Positions 34,567 through 41,967 of a stretch of 64,000 nt of DNA are shown here, piece after piece. Under the pieces are notes generated by a model. The model had not been told where the DNA came from, ran no database searches, and saw only the letters and a list, made by a program, of their open reading frames with translations. The DNA comes from DAITBA01 sp036824005. GTDB taxonomy: Bacteria > Pseudomonadota > Gammaproteobacteria > Burkholderiales > Rhodocyclaceae. Numbering within the stretch: the first letter of the stretch is position 1; every line of letters starts with the position of its first letter. The stretch lies in the NCBI GenBank assembly GCA_036824005.1, contig DAITBA010000015.1, positions 62,001 through 126,000 of the forward strand, read 5' to 3'. A program made the translations under genes and the position numbers.

Positions 34567-36798
34567 TCAGGCGGCTGCGGCGAGCGTGCCCCGGGCCATG
34601 GCGACCAAGGCAATGACGTCGAGAATCATGGCGACACGGCCGTCGCCCATGATGGTGGCGCCGGAAATTCCGGCAACTTTGCGATAGTTGGCCTCGAGGC
34701 TCTTGATGACCACCTGGTGCTGTCCGACCAGAGCGTCGACGAACAGCGCCGCCTTGACCCCGTCCGCCTCCAGCACGACCATGATGCCGCGCTCGAGGTC
34801 GGCGGCGTGCCCGCGGACGTTGAACAGCTGGTGCAGCGCCACCACGGGCAAATACTCGCCGCGAACCTGGATCAGTCGCCGCACGCCGCCGACCGACTTG
34901 ATCATCGCACGGGTTGGCTGCAGGGATTCGACCACGTAGTTGAGCGGAATGAGATAGGTCTCGCCTCCGACCGCCACCGACATGCCGTCGAGTATGGCCA
35001 GCGTCAGCGGTAGTCGCACCGTCATGCGCGTGCCGACCCCCGTCATGGACTCAATGTCTACGCGTCCGCCCATGGCGGCGATGTTCTTCCTCACCACGTC
35101 CATGCCGACACCGCGTCCGGATACTTCCGTGACTTCGTCGGCGGTCGAGAATCCGGCTTCGAAGATCAGCTGCCAGACCTCCTGGTCGCTCATCGCATCG
35201 CTCACCGCCAGACCGCGCTCTCGTGCCTTGGCGAGGATTTTCGCGCGGTTCAGTCCGGCGCCGTCGTCGCCGACCTCGATGATGACGTTTCCGCTCTGGT
35301 GGTAGGCCTTCAGGGTAATCGTGCCAACGGGTTGCTTGCCCGCCGCGGCACGTGCTTCGGGACTCTCGATGCCGTGGTCCAGACTGTTACGCACGAGGTG
35401 CGTGAGCGGGTCCGTGATGCGTTCGATCAGCCCCTTGTCCAGTTCTGTGTTTTCGCCGCTCAGCTTGAGCTCGACCTGCTTGCCGAGTTTCTGGGAAAGA
35501 TCGCGGACAACGCGCGGGAACCGACTGAATACGACCGACATTGGCATCATGCGAATGGACATGACCGATTCCTGCAGATCCCGGGTGTTGCGCTCGAGCT
35601 GTGCAAGGCCGTTCATCAGCCGCTCGAACACGACCGGGTCCACCGCCGAAGCAGCCTGCGTCAACATGGCCTGGGTAATCACCAGTTCGCCGACTAGGTT
35701 GATCAGTTGGTCAACTTTCTCGACGCTGACCCGGATCGAAGCGGCATCGCTCGCCGGTTTTGACACGCCTTTGCCGTCCTTCGTCTGCCGCTGCTCGGTA
35801 TTGCCCGTTGCCTCTTTCACGGGCACCACTTCAATGGCGCCTGGCGCCGCTTCCACGGGCAGTGGCGCCACCGCTTCGAAGAAGCCGTAGCCCCGGGTCG
35901 TTTCGTCGCCGCATGCGTGTGCGGCACCACTGGAGCCCGCGGTGATGGTCTTCCCCTGCGCGTCGCTCTCCTCGAACAGGCCGAATGCCTCTTCGGCAGC
36001 GCTGGCAGAAGCGTGGCTCACCGGCTCGGGCTCGAAGAACCCGTAGGCGTGGTCCTGTGCCTCACCAGCGCCCGCAACCGTCCCCGCCGCAGGTCGGTCA
36101 CATTGGGCAACGACGATGCTCTCGGCAACGGCGACGAATTCGAGCAGGTCGCGCACCGCCTCGCTGCCGGCATCGGTCACCAGCGATAACTGCCATGGCG
36201 CGTCGGACGCTTGTGCCGACGGTGTCGCGATGACCGTGACCTCGCCGAGCCGGCGCATCTCTGCCAGCAGATTCTCGACGATCGCTGCAGCTGACGCCGC
36301 AGGTGCATCGACAACGAAGCGCACATCGAGAGATTGAGCGACTCCTGTCTGCCCTGCCGACGAAGCGGCCCGCTGCTCCGACACTGGTGGCGTGGCATCG
36401 GCAATCGCCGCCGAGAAAGCGAGGCGCTTGACCTTATCGCACACCGCATGGACGGCATCCGGGTCCGAAGCGCCTTCGCCACGATGCCCGGCCAGCAATT
36501 CCTTGAGGACATCCCCCGCCTCAAGGAATGCATCGACCATGTCTTCGGTCAGAGTGACCTCCCCCTTGCGAATCCGGTCGAGCAGGTTTTCGAGCACATG
36601 GGTAACCTCGGCCATGTCCTTGAAGCCGAATGTTCCCGCGCTGCCCTTGATCGAGTGTGCGGCACGGAAGATGGCGTTGAGCTGTTCGTCGTCCGGGTTG
36701 TCGCGATCAACCTCGAGCAGCAGTGTTTCCATGGTCGCCAGGTGCTCCGCGGCCTCCTCGAAGAACACCTGATAGAACTGACTCATGTCGAACGACAT
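34567..36798 (-). CDS. cheA: CheA histidine kinase (first set, F7-like neighbourhood)
   Basis: This is a 743-residue CheA. The HPt domain has His48 in RAAHSIKGSAGTFGF. A P2-like domain lies at about 158-235. A linker follows with three copies of a short aromatic motif, YGFFE (252-256), FGLFE (272-276) and YGFFE (304-308). Then come the dimerisation, HATPase (LTHLVRNSLDHGIESP, VGDDGAGLNRAKI) and CheW-like domains. It lies between cheY and cheW in the motA-motB-cheY-cheA-cheW group. It is about 110 residues longer than the other CheA and differs in linker and P2. Confidence 0.95.
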   Translation of the reverse strand: MSFDMSQFYQVFFEEAAEHLATMETLLLEVDRDNPDDEQLNAIFRAAHSIKGSAGTFGFKDMAEVTHVLENLLDRIRKGEVTLTEDMVDAFLEAGDVLKELLAGHRGEGASDPDAVHAVCDKVKRLAFSAAIADATPPVSEQRAASSAGQTGVAQSLDVRFVVDAPAASAAAIVENLLAEMRRLGEVTVIATPSAQASDAPWQLSLVTDAGSEAVRDLLEFVAVAESIVVAQCDRPAAGTVAGAGEAQDHAYGFFEPEPVSHASASAAEEAFGLFEESDAQGKTITAGSSGAAHACGDETTRGYGFFEAVAPLPVEAAPGAIEVVPVKEATGNTEQRQTKDGKGVSKPASDAASIRVSVEKVDQLINLVGELVITQAMLTQAASAVDPVVFERLMNGLAQLERNTRDLQESVMSIRMMPMSVVFSRFPRVVRDLSQKLGKQVELKLSGENTELDKGLIERITDPLTHLVRNSLDHGIESPEARAAAGKQPVGTITLKAYHQSGNVIIEVGDDGAGLNRAKILAKARERGLAVSDAMSDQEVWQLIFEAGFSTADEVTEVSGRGVGMDVVRKNIAAMGGRVDIESMTGVGTRMTVRLPLTLAILDGMSVAVGGETYLIPLNYVVESLQPTRAMIKSVGGVRRLIQVRGEYLPVVALHQLFNVRGHAADLERGIMVVLEADGVKAALFVDALVGQHQVVIKSLEANYRKVAGISGATIMGDGRVAMILDVIALVAMARGTLAAAA

Positions 36799-36836
36799 CG
36801 CTTCCCCCGGATGTCTTGCGCACCTGACGGCGCGCC

Positions 36837-37202
36837 TCAGCCGATAACTTTCTTGACGACTTCAATCAGCTTCTGAGGATCGAAGGGTTTGACCAGCCAG
36901 CCCGTCGCCCCCGCAGCGCGTCCCTGGGATTTCATCGCATCCGACGACTCCGTCGTCAGCATAAGGATGGGCACGCTCTTGTACGCAGGCATCGCGCGCA
37001 AAGACTTAATCAGCGTCAGGCCGTCCATGCGCGGCATGTTCTGATCCGTCAGGACCAGATTCACCGCCTTCGCTTTCGCCTTGTCCAGTCCGTCCATGCC
37101 GTCCACTGCCTCGACAACGTCATAGCCGGAACTCTTCAGCGTAAATGACACCATCTGCCGAATCGACGCAGAATCGTCGATTGCAAGTACGGTCTTCGCC
37201 AT
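36837..37202 (-). CDS. cheY: CheY-like response regulator (first set)
   Basis: This is a 121-residue receiver with DD at 9-10, phospho-acceptor Asp53 in LTDQNMPRMDG, a Thr in LMLTTESS and the KPF lysine. It is of the type found upstream of cheA in Burkholderiales. It differs from the CheY at 23394 and may act as motor signal or as phosphate sink. The gene lies 38 nt before cheA. Confidence 0.92.
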   Translation of the reverse strand: MAKTVLAIDDSASIRQMVSFTLKSSGYDVVEAVDGMDGLDKAKAKAVNLVLTDQNMPRMDGLTLIKSLRAMPAYKSVPILMLTTESSDAMKSQGRAAGATGWLVKPFDPQKLIEVVKKVIG

Positions 37203-37240
37203 ATGTATCTACCCCGCGTCTTCGATTGCCAGTAAAGCGT

Positions 37241-38470
37241 TCAAAACAGCTCGATCTCGCCATGCGCCATGCCGTGCTGGCGCACCGGATTGTCGGAAGT
37301 CTTCATATCCAGGTCCGCGAGACTTTGGGTGACGTGGCCCAGTTCGCGGCGCAGCGCCTCCGCTGCAGAGGCAACCTCGGTGGGCGCGCGCGGCAGTTGC
37401 TGAGCAAGGACGTCCATCTGGTGCGTCACCTTGTCGAGCGCCGCCACTCGCCGCGTCATGTGGGCAATCAGCTGCGAAACCATGTCCTGGAACTGTAGCG
37501 CCGTGATCGCCTTGTTGACCTCGGCGTCCACACGTTGGGCCGTCGCTCCCAACTCACCGAGCGCCGCGGTGCGCGCCGTGTTCACATCACCAATTGAGTT
37601 GATGACCCGTTCGACCTGCACTTTCGAGTCCATAGCAAAGGTCATGTCCTGCGATGCCAGCTTCTGCAGAGCAACTTCTGTTTCTCGAACCGAAGAGTCC
37701 ATCGACTCCATCATGGCGCTGATCTGCTGACTGAACTGCGCGGTGCGCGCCGAGAGGTCGCGCACTTCGTCGGCAACGACGGCAAACCCGCGCCCCGCCT
37801 CACCGGCCCGAGCCGCTTCGATGGCCGCATTCAAGGCAAGCAGGTTGGTCTGCTTGGAAATGGCGCCGATCTCGCTCAGAATGCCACGGACATCTTTTGT
37901 GCGCGCTGCAATGCTGTCGGTCAGTTCCACCAGTTCCATGCCGAGCCGGCTGTTCTCGACCACGCTGTCGACCACCTTTTGCATGACCTCCGATGTGCTG
38001 GTGACGAAGTCCCCGAAGCTTTGCCTGCCGTCGCGTTGATCGCTCGTAGTACCCGATGCCGACAGCGCCAGGGCTTGCTGTTGCTCCGACATGGCATGCA
38101 TGCCGTGGAAACTTTCCGTGAGTTGGCGGATGGCGTCCTCGAGTAGCGACTGGACGCGTTGTGCCTCTTCGCGGATGCTGGCGTACTGGGTGGAGAACTG
38201 GCTCGCGCACTGGGACAGGGCGCTTTGTATGGCACCCATGGCCTGTGTCATGTCTGTGCCCTGCCCCGCTTCGGTCGCATCGCCGGTACCCGATCGCTGC
38301 GACGATGGCTGTAGTGCGACAAGAGCACTCCAGCCCGCGGCCATGAGCAGTGCGCCGGCAAGGCTCGCCAAGGGCGACGGCGCCCAGGACGCGAGAGCGT
38401 AAGAGGCGGCTGCAATCACCACGGTCCATGCGCTGCCGCGAACAAATGTCTGCTGCTTGGGATTGTTCAT
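37241..38470 (-). CDS. Membrane-anchored MCP-like signalling protein
   Basis: This is a 409-residue protein with two close N-terminal membrane helices (about 13-52) and no periplasmic sensor or HAMP domain. The cytosolic part has a chemoreceptor-type tip (SKQTNLLALNAAIEAARAGE, FAVVADEVRDLSARTAQF). The C-terminal tail is non-standard and ends GEIELF. It may be a short receptor or an array-associated helper. A family of such proteins occurs beside motB in betaproteobacteria. It lies between motB and cheY with a possible promoter of its own. Confidence 0.82.
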   Translation of the reverse strand: MNNPKQQTFVRGSAWTVVIAAASYALASWAPSPLASLAGALLMAAGWSALVALQPSSQRSGTGDATEAGQGTDMTQAMGAIQSALSQCASQFSTQYASIREEAQRVQSLLEDAIRQLTESFHGMHAMSEQQQALALSASGTTSDQRDGRQSFGDFVTSTSEVMQKVVDSVVENSRLGMELVELTDSIAARTKDVRGILSEIGAISKQTNLLALNAAIEAARAGEAGRGFAVVADEVRDLSARTAQFSQQISAMMESMDSSVRETEVALQKLASQDMTFAMDSKVQVERVINSIGDVNTARTAALGELGATAQRVDAEVNKAITALQFQDMVSQLIAHMTRRVAALDKVTHQMDVLAQQLPRAPTEVASAAEALRRELGHVTQSLADLDMKTSDNPVRQHGMAHGEIELF

Positions 38471-38546
38471 GTTTCCCGTTCCATGCCTGCGCCCGGCAGG
38501 CCGCCTTGGTTGGGAGCAGTACGGTACCGTCCGCTCTCTCCCGAAG

Positions 38547-38573
38547 ATTACGACGTGTGCGGCAAGTTCTTTA
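38547..38573 (-). promoter_or_regulatory. Sigma-28-like promoter before the MCP-like gene
   Basis: On the minus strand TAAAGAAC, 11 nt, GTCGTAAT, just past the motB stop. The first five bases of the upstream box are consensus and the spacing is exact; the downstream box has T for the usual C at position 2. Confidence 0.45.
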
Positions 38574-38575
38574 GC

Positions 38576-39538
38576 TCATGACTTCGCGCCCGGCAGAGGC
38601 GGTGACTCCGGAAGCGTGGGAGTGGTCAGGCGCTCCCCAGTGACAGTGGTTTCCCCGTCCACCTCGACGACTTGACCATCGCGGAGGATGGCCTCCTCGG
38701 TCTGCTTGTTCATCACGATGATGCTGATGCGACGATTGGTCGGGTTGAATGGATCCTGCTTGTCAAACAGTACGGTCGAGGCCAGGCCGACGACGCGCAT
38801 CACTTTCGCATCGTCCATCCCGCCGGCAATCAACTCCCGACGTGAAGCGTTGGCACGAAGGGTAGACAGCTCCCAGTTGCCGAATCCCTTGTCGCCACCG
38901 GCATAGGGCGTGGCATCGGTATGTCCGGACAGACTGATCCGGTTCTGAACTCCATTCAGCGCCCGGCCGATTTCGCGCAGGATCTCGCGCGTGTAGGGTT
39001 TGAGTTCGGCGCTCGACTGATCGAACATGGGACGGTTCTTCTCGTCGACGATCTGAATGCGCAACCCCTCGGAGGTGATGTCGAGGAGCAACTGGTTCCT
39101 GAACGCCTGCAGGCTGGCATTGGCCTCGATGGCCTGTTCGATCTTTAGCTTCAATTCGGTCAGCTTGGCCCGTTCCTGCTTTTCGATGTCCGCCTTGAGC
39201 GCCTGCAGGTTGATGGTTTTCTTTTCAGCCTGTACCTCGCCGTGCTTGACCTGTCCCTGGGTGCGCGTAAGGTCCTTGCCGCCGCCCTGGAGAACACTCG
39301 AACTATCGCCGCTTCCCGACCCCCCTTGGAGCGCTACCTTGAGCGGCGATTGGAAATACTCGGCAATGCCCTGCAGGTCTCCCTTGGTTGTCGAACCGAG
39401 CAACCACATCAAGAGAAAGAAGGCCATCATCGCCGTGACGAAGTCGGCGTAGGCGATCTTCCACGCCCCACCGTGATGGCCGCCGCCGCCCTTCTTGATG
39501 CGTTTGACGACTATGGGGCGTTGGGTTTCGTCGCTCAT
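38576..39538 (-). CDS. motB: MotB, stator B subunit (first stator set)
   Basis: This is a 320-residue MotB. A short basic cytosolic tail precedes one membrane helix with the proton-binding Asp32 in AYADFVTAMMAFFLLMWLL. A linker and an OmpA-like peptidoglycan-binding domain follow (SLSGHTDATPYAGG, RANASRRELI). It anchors the MotA channel to the cell wall. The gene follows motA by about 100 nt. Confidence 0.95.
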   Translation of the reverse strand: MSDETQRPIVVKRIKKGGGGHHGGAWKIAYADFVTAMMAFFLLMWLLGSTTKGDLQGIAEYFQSPLKVALQGGSGSGDSSSVLQGGGKDLTRTQGQVKHGEVQAEKKTINLQALKADIEKQERAKLTELKLKIEQAIEANASLQAFRNQLLLDITSEGLRIQIVDEKNRPMFDQSSAELKPYTREILREIGRALNGVQNRISLSGHTDATPYAGGDKGFGNWELSTLRANASRRELIAGGMDDAKVMRVVGLASTVLFDKQDPFNPTNRRISIIVMNKQTEEAILRDGQVVEVDGETTVTGERLTTPTLPESPPLPGAKS

Positions 39539-39638
39539 GGCTGGAACTCTGGCGATGGAATGAAGCTGGGTTCGACGGAAGGCGATGCCGATGTTTAGAT
39601 GGGCGCGGAACCGTCAGTCGCAGGCCGCGCCATCTTCC

Positions 39639-40499
39639 TCATTTGCCTTTCCGGCTCTTGACCTCTTCCTCGAGTTCGGAAAAGCTCGGCCGCTCGGTCG
39701 AATACAGGACCTTGCGTCCGAATTCGACGGCGACCTGCGGCGCATAGCCGTTCATGCTGGCCAGCAGAGTCACTTTCATGCACTGGAACATCTTGGTCGA
39801 CTCGTGCAGCTTGTGCTCCAGCACGGTCGCCAGCGGCCCGACGAAGCCATACGACAGAAGAATCCCGAGGAAGGTGCCGACCAGCGCCGCAGCAATCAGC
39901 TTGCCAAGTTCTGACGGCGGAATGCCGACGGACTCCATCGTGTGCACCACCCCCATCACGGCAGCGACGATGCCGAATGCCGGCAGGCCATCGGCCATTT
40001 TCGCCACCGCGTGCACGGGGATCTCGCCCTCGTGATGGTGGGTTTCGATTTCGTTGTCCATGAGGTTTTCGATCTCGAAGGCATTGAGGTTGCCCCCGAC
40101 CATGAGACGCAGGTAGTCGGTCAGAAACTCCATGGCATGGTGATCGCTGGCGATTGCCGGATACTTCGAGAACACCGGGCTCTGCTCGGGGTTCTCGACG
40201 TCCGATTCGATCGACATCAGTCCTTCCTTGCGCACCTTGGCCAGGATGTCGTAGAGCAGCGACAGCAGCTCGAGATAGAGGGCCTTGGTGAACTTCGAGC
40301 CCTTGAATACGGTCGGCAACGCGGCAAAGGTCGCCTTGACGACTTTGGCATTGTTGGCGACGAAGAAAGCGCCGACCGTGGCGCCGCCGATCATGATCAG
40401 TTCGGTAGGCTGGACGAGCGAGCCGACATGGCCGCCGGCAAGCATAAAGCCGCCGATGACGGCGGCTAGGATAACCACATAGCCGATGATTACAAACAT
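39639..40499 (-). CDS. motA: MotA, stator A subunit (first stator set)
   Basis: This is a 286-residue MotA with four membrane helices (MFVIIGYVVILAAVIGGFML and VGAFFVANN; later IVAAVMGVVHTM and FLGILLSYGF) and the long cytosolic loop that contacts FliG. I chose the ATG at 40499 because GAGG lies 7 nt upstream and homologues start MFVIIGY; the frame runs open further upstream without similarity. A strong sigma-28 promoter lies about 80 nt before it. Confidence 0.95.
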   Translation of the reverse strand: MFVIIGYVVILAAVIGGFMLAGGHVGSLVQPTELIMIGGATVGAFFVANNAKVVKATFAALPTVFKGSKFTKALYLELLSLLYDILAKVRKEGLMSIESDVENPEQSPVFSKYPAIASDHHAMEFLTDYLRLMVGGNLNAFEIENLMDNEIETHHHEGEIPVHAVAKMADGLPAFGIVAAVMGVVHTMESVGIPPSELGKLIAAALVGTFLGILLSYGFVGPLATVLEHKLHESTKMFQCMKVTLLASMNGYAPQVAVEFGRKVLYSTERPSFSELEEEVKSRKGK

Positions 40500-40576
40500 C
40501 CGCCGACCTCGTTCATAGCATTCACTTCGTTTGCACCATTTTCCCGCCTTCGGGGCTGTGCCCGCAGGCAGCAGAA

Positions 40577-40603
40577 CTATCGGCGTTGGCACCACAAACT
40601 TGA
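40577..40603 (-). promoter_or_regulatory. Sigma-28 promoter of the motA-motB-che operon
   Basis: On the minus strand TCAAGTTT, 11 nt, GCCGATAG. Both boxes match the sigma-28 consensus at seven of eight positions with canonical spacing. The start point would be about 75 nt before the motA ATG. Confidence 0.87.
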
Positions 40604-40800
40604 GAATCGAAGGAGTTTTTCGCCTGGTGCCGACACACTTCAAGGTGGCGGGATGCCATGAAGGCCAACGGTGCCCATGGCCGCTGGCGCCGCCCCAGGA
40701 TCGGTTGGGTGACAGGCCGCGCACGGACTGAGGTGTTTGGCGGCACGGCACGTTGCCGGCACGTGAAAGCCGGCAATGGAGACCAGGCAGAGAGAAAGAC

Positions 40801-40835
40801 AAAAAAATGCCGCGGGGGGAAGCCTCCGCGGCATT
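40801..40835 (-). terminator. Intrinsic terminator of flhDC
   Basis: On the minus strand a 10-bp perfect stem (AATGCCGCGG with CCGCGGCATT) is followed directly by a run of T. It lies about 30 nt past the flhC stop and is a textbook Rho-independent terminator. Confidence 0.92.
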
Positions 40836-40863
40836 AATCCCCTTGCTTAGCGCAAGGAGGAGG

Positions 40864-41415
40864 TCAGACGGTCATCTCAGCAGCTGCAGCCTGGGCGGCC
40901 GCGCGCTTCGTCTTCCCCGCCCGTGCCGGTACGTGGCACAGGCCGCAAACGTAATTGTCCGTCAGATCGTAGGCATGGGCAATATAGTGTCCGCCGCATT
41001 GCCTGCACTTGGCCATCTTGAGCATGCCGGCTTCGAAGAACCGGACCAACGTCCAAGCCCGCGTCAGGCTCAGCACACACTCCATGCCGTGAAGCTCAAT
41101 ATGCTCCAGATAGAGCCGATACCCTTTAATGATAGCATCAAGTCCCTGCGCTTGGGTATGGATGCGCAAAAAGTTGAAAAACGACATGAAAAGCGACGCA
41201 TGGATGTTCGGCTGCCAGGTCAGAAACCAATCGGTCGAGAATGGCAGCATGCCCTTCGGGGGCGAAACCCCTTTGACTTCCTTGTACAGCTTGAGTAGCC
41301 GCTCGCGGGAGAGCTTGGTCTCGGCCTCGAGCATCTGCAGGCGCGCGCCAAGCCGGATCAGCTCGGTGGCAAGCTGGATTTCCTGACCTTCCGCAACGAT
41401 GCTCTTGTTTTTCAT
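40864..41415 (-). CDS. flhC: FlhC, master flagellar activator subunit
   Basis: This is a 183-residue FlhC. Four cysteines, C137 and C140 (CRQC) with C157 and C160 (CGLC), form the zinc site. FlhC joins FlhD in a D4C2 complex that activates class II flagellar promoters with sigma-70. It lies 15 nt after flhD and ends before a strong terminator. Confidence 0.95.
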   Translation of the reverse strand: MKNKSIVAEGQEIQLATELIRLGARLQMLEAETKLSRERLLKLYKEVKGVSPPKGMLPFSTDWFLTWQPNIHASLFMSFFNFLRIHTQAQGLDAIIKGYRLYLEHIELHGMECVLSLTRAWTLVRFFEAGMLKMAKCRQCGGHYIAHAYDLTDNYVCGLCHVPARAGKTKRAAAQAAAAEMTV

Positions 41416-41430
41416 GTCTTTTCTCCCGTT

Positions 41431-41748
41431 TCAGGCAACGGCTTCCAGAGGCTGGGCGGAGGCAAGAATGGTCGCGTGCAGTTGGGCGGTACCGGTATCG
41501 CGCTGGTGGGTGGTCAGCAGGCCGACCAGCAGGCGATCGTCGAAGCGGAAGCGGCACAGCAGCATGGCCGAACCGGCCATCTTCAGGATCTGCCCCGGCG
41601 TGAGTTTTTCGATGATATCGGCGATGTCGCCGCTGATCCCCAGGCGGAACATGGCGGTGTCGCGGTCTTCGCGCAGCATCTGCTGGGCCAACATGAGATA
41701 GGCAAGGTTGAGTTCTTTGATGTCGCTGTGGACTTCGGTCGTTCTCAT
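41431..41748 (-). CDS. flhD: FlhD, master flagellar activator subunit
   Basis: This is a 105-residue FlhD (MRTTEVHSDIKELNLAYLML, then LAQQMLREDRDTAMFRLGIS). I chose the ATG at 41748 because AAGGAG lies 7 nt upstream and the family starts there; the open frame continues further up. FlhDC is found in beta- and gammaproteobacteria, and here it coexists with FlhF/FlhG, which enteric bacteria lack. Confidence 0.95.
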   Translation of the reverse strand: MRTTEVHSDIKELNLAYLMLAQQMLREDRDTAMFRLGISGDIADIIEKLTPGQILKMAGSAMLLCRFRFDDRLLVGLLTTHQRDTGTAQLHATILASAQPLEAVA

Positions 41749-41899
41749 GATGCGCTCCTTCGGGAAGTCGTCACGCCCCTGCGGCTCGACGTTGGAGGCA
41801 TTGTGCAACTGCGCCCGTGACCCGTATATCGGGCGGGTTCGGAATTTGCGGTACGAAGCGGCGCAGGACGCGCCATAGGAATTCTGCCTACATACCAAC

Positions 41900-41909
41900 G
41901 TGTTAACAC
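41900..41909. promoter_or_regulatory. Perfect palindrome upstream of flhD
   Basis: GTGTTAACAC is a perfect 10-bp palindrome about 150 nt before flhD, next to a GC-rich inverted repeat (41911-41935). It is a possible operator for an flhDC regulator, but the site is short and no regulator can be named. Confidence 0.3.
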
Positions 41910-41967
41910 CGCCGGCCGGCAGCCGCGCCGGCAGGAGAAACTGAGGGATGCGAGGGGAAAACCGCGG

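Larger units (their letters stand above)
40500..40863. other. flhC-motA intergenic region
   Basis: This 364-nt region holds an intrinsic terminator next to flhC, a second small hairpin CCTTGC/GCAAGG at 40841-40857, and a sigma-28 promoter next to motA. It insulates the class I flhDC operon from the class III mot-che operon. No gene is seen. Confidence 0.7.
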
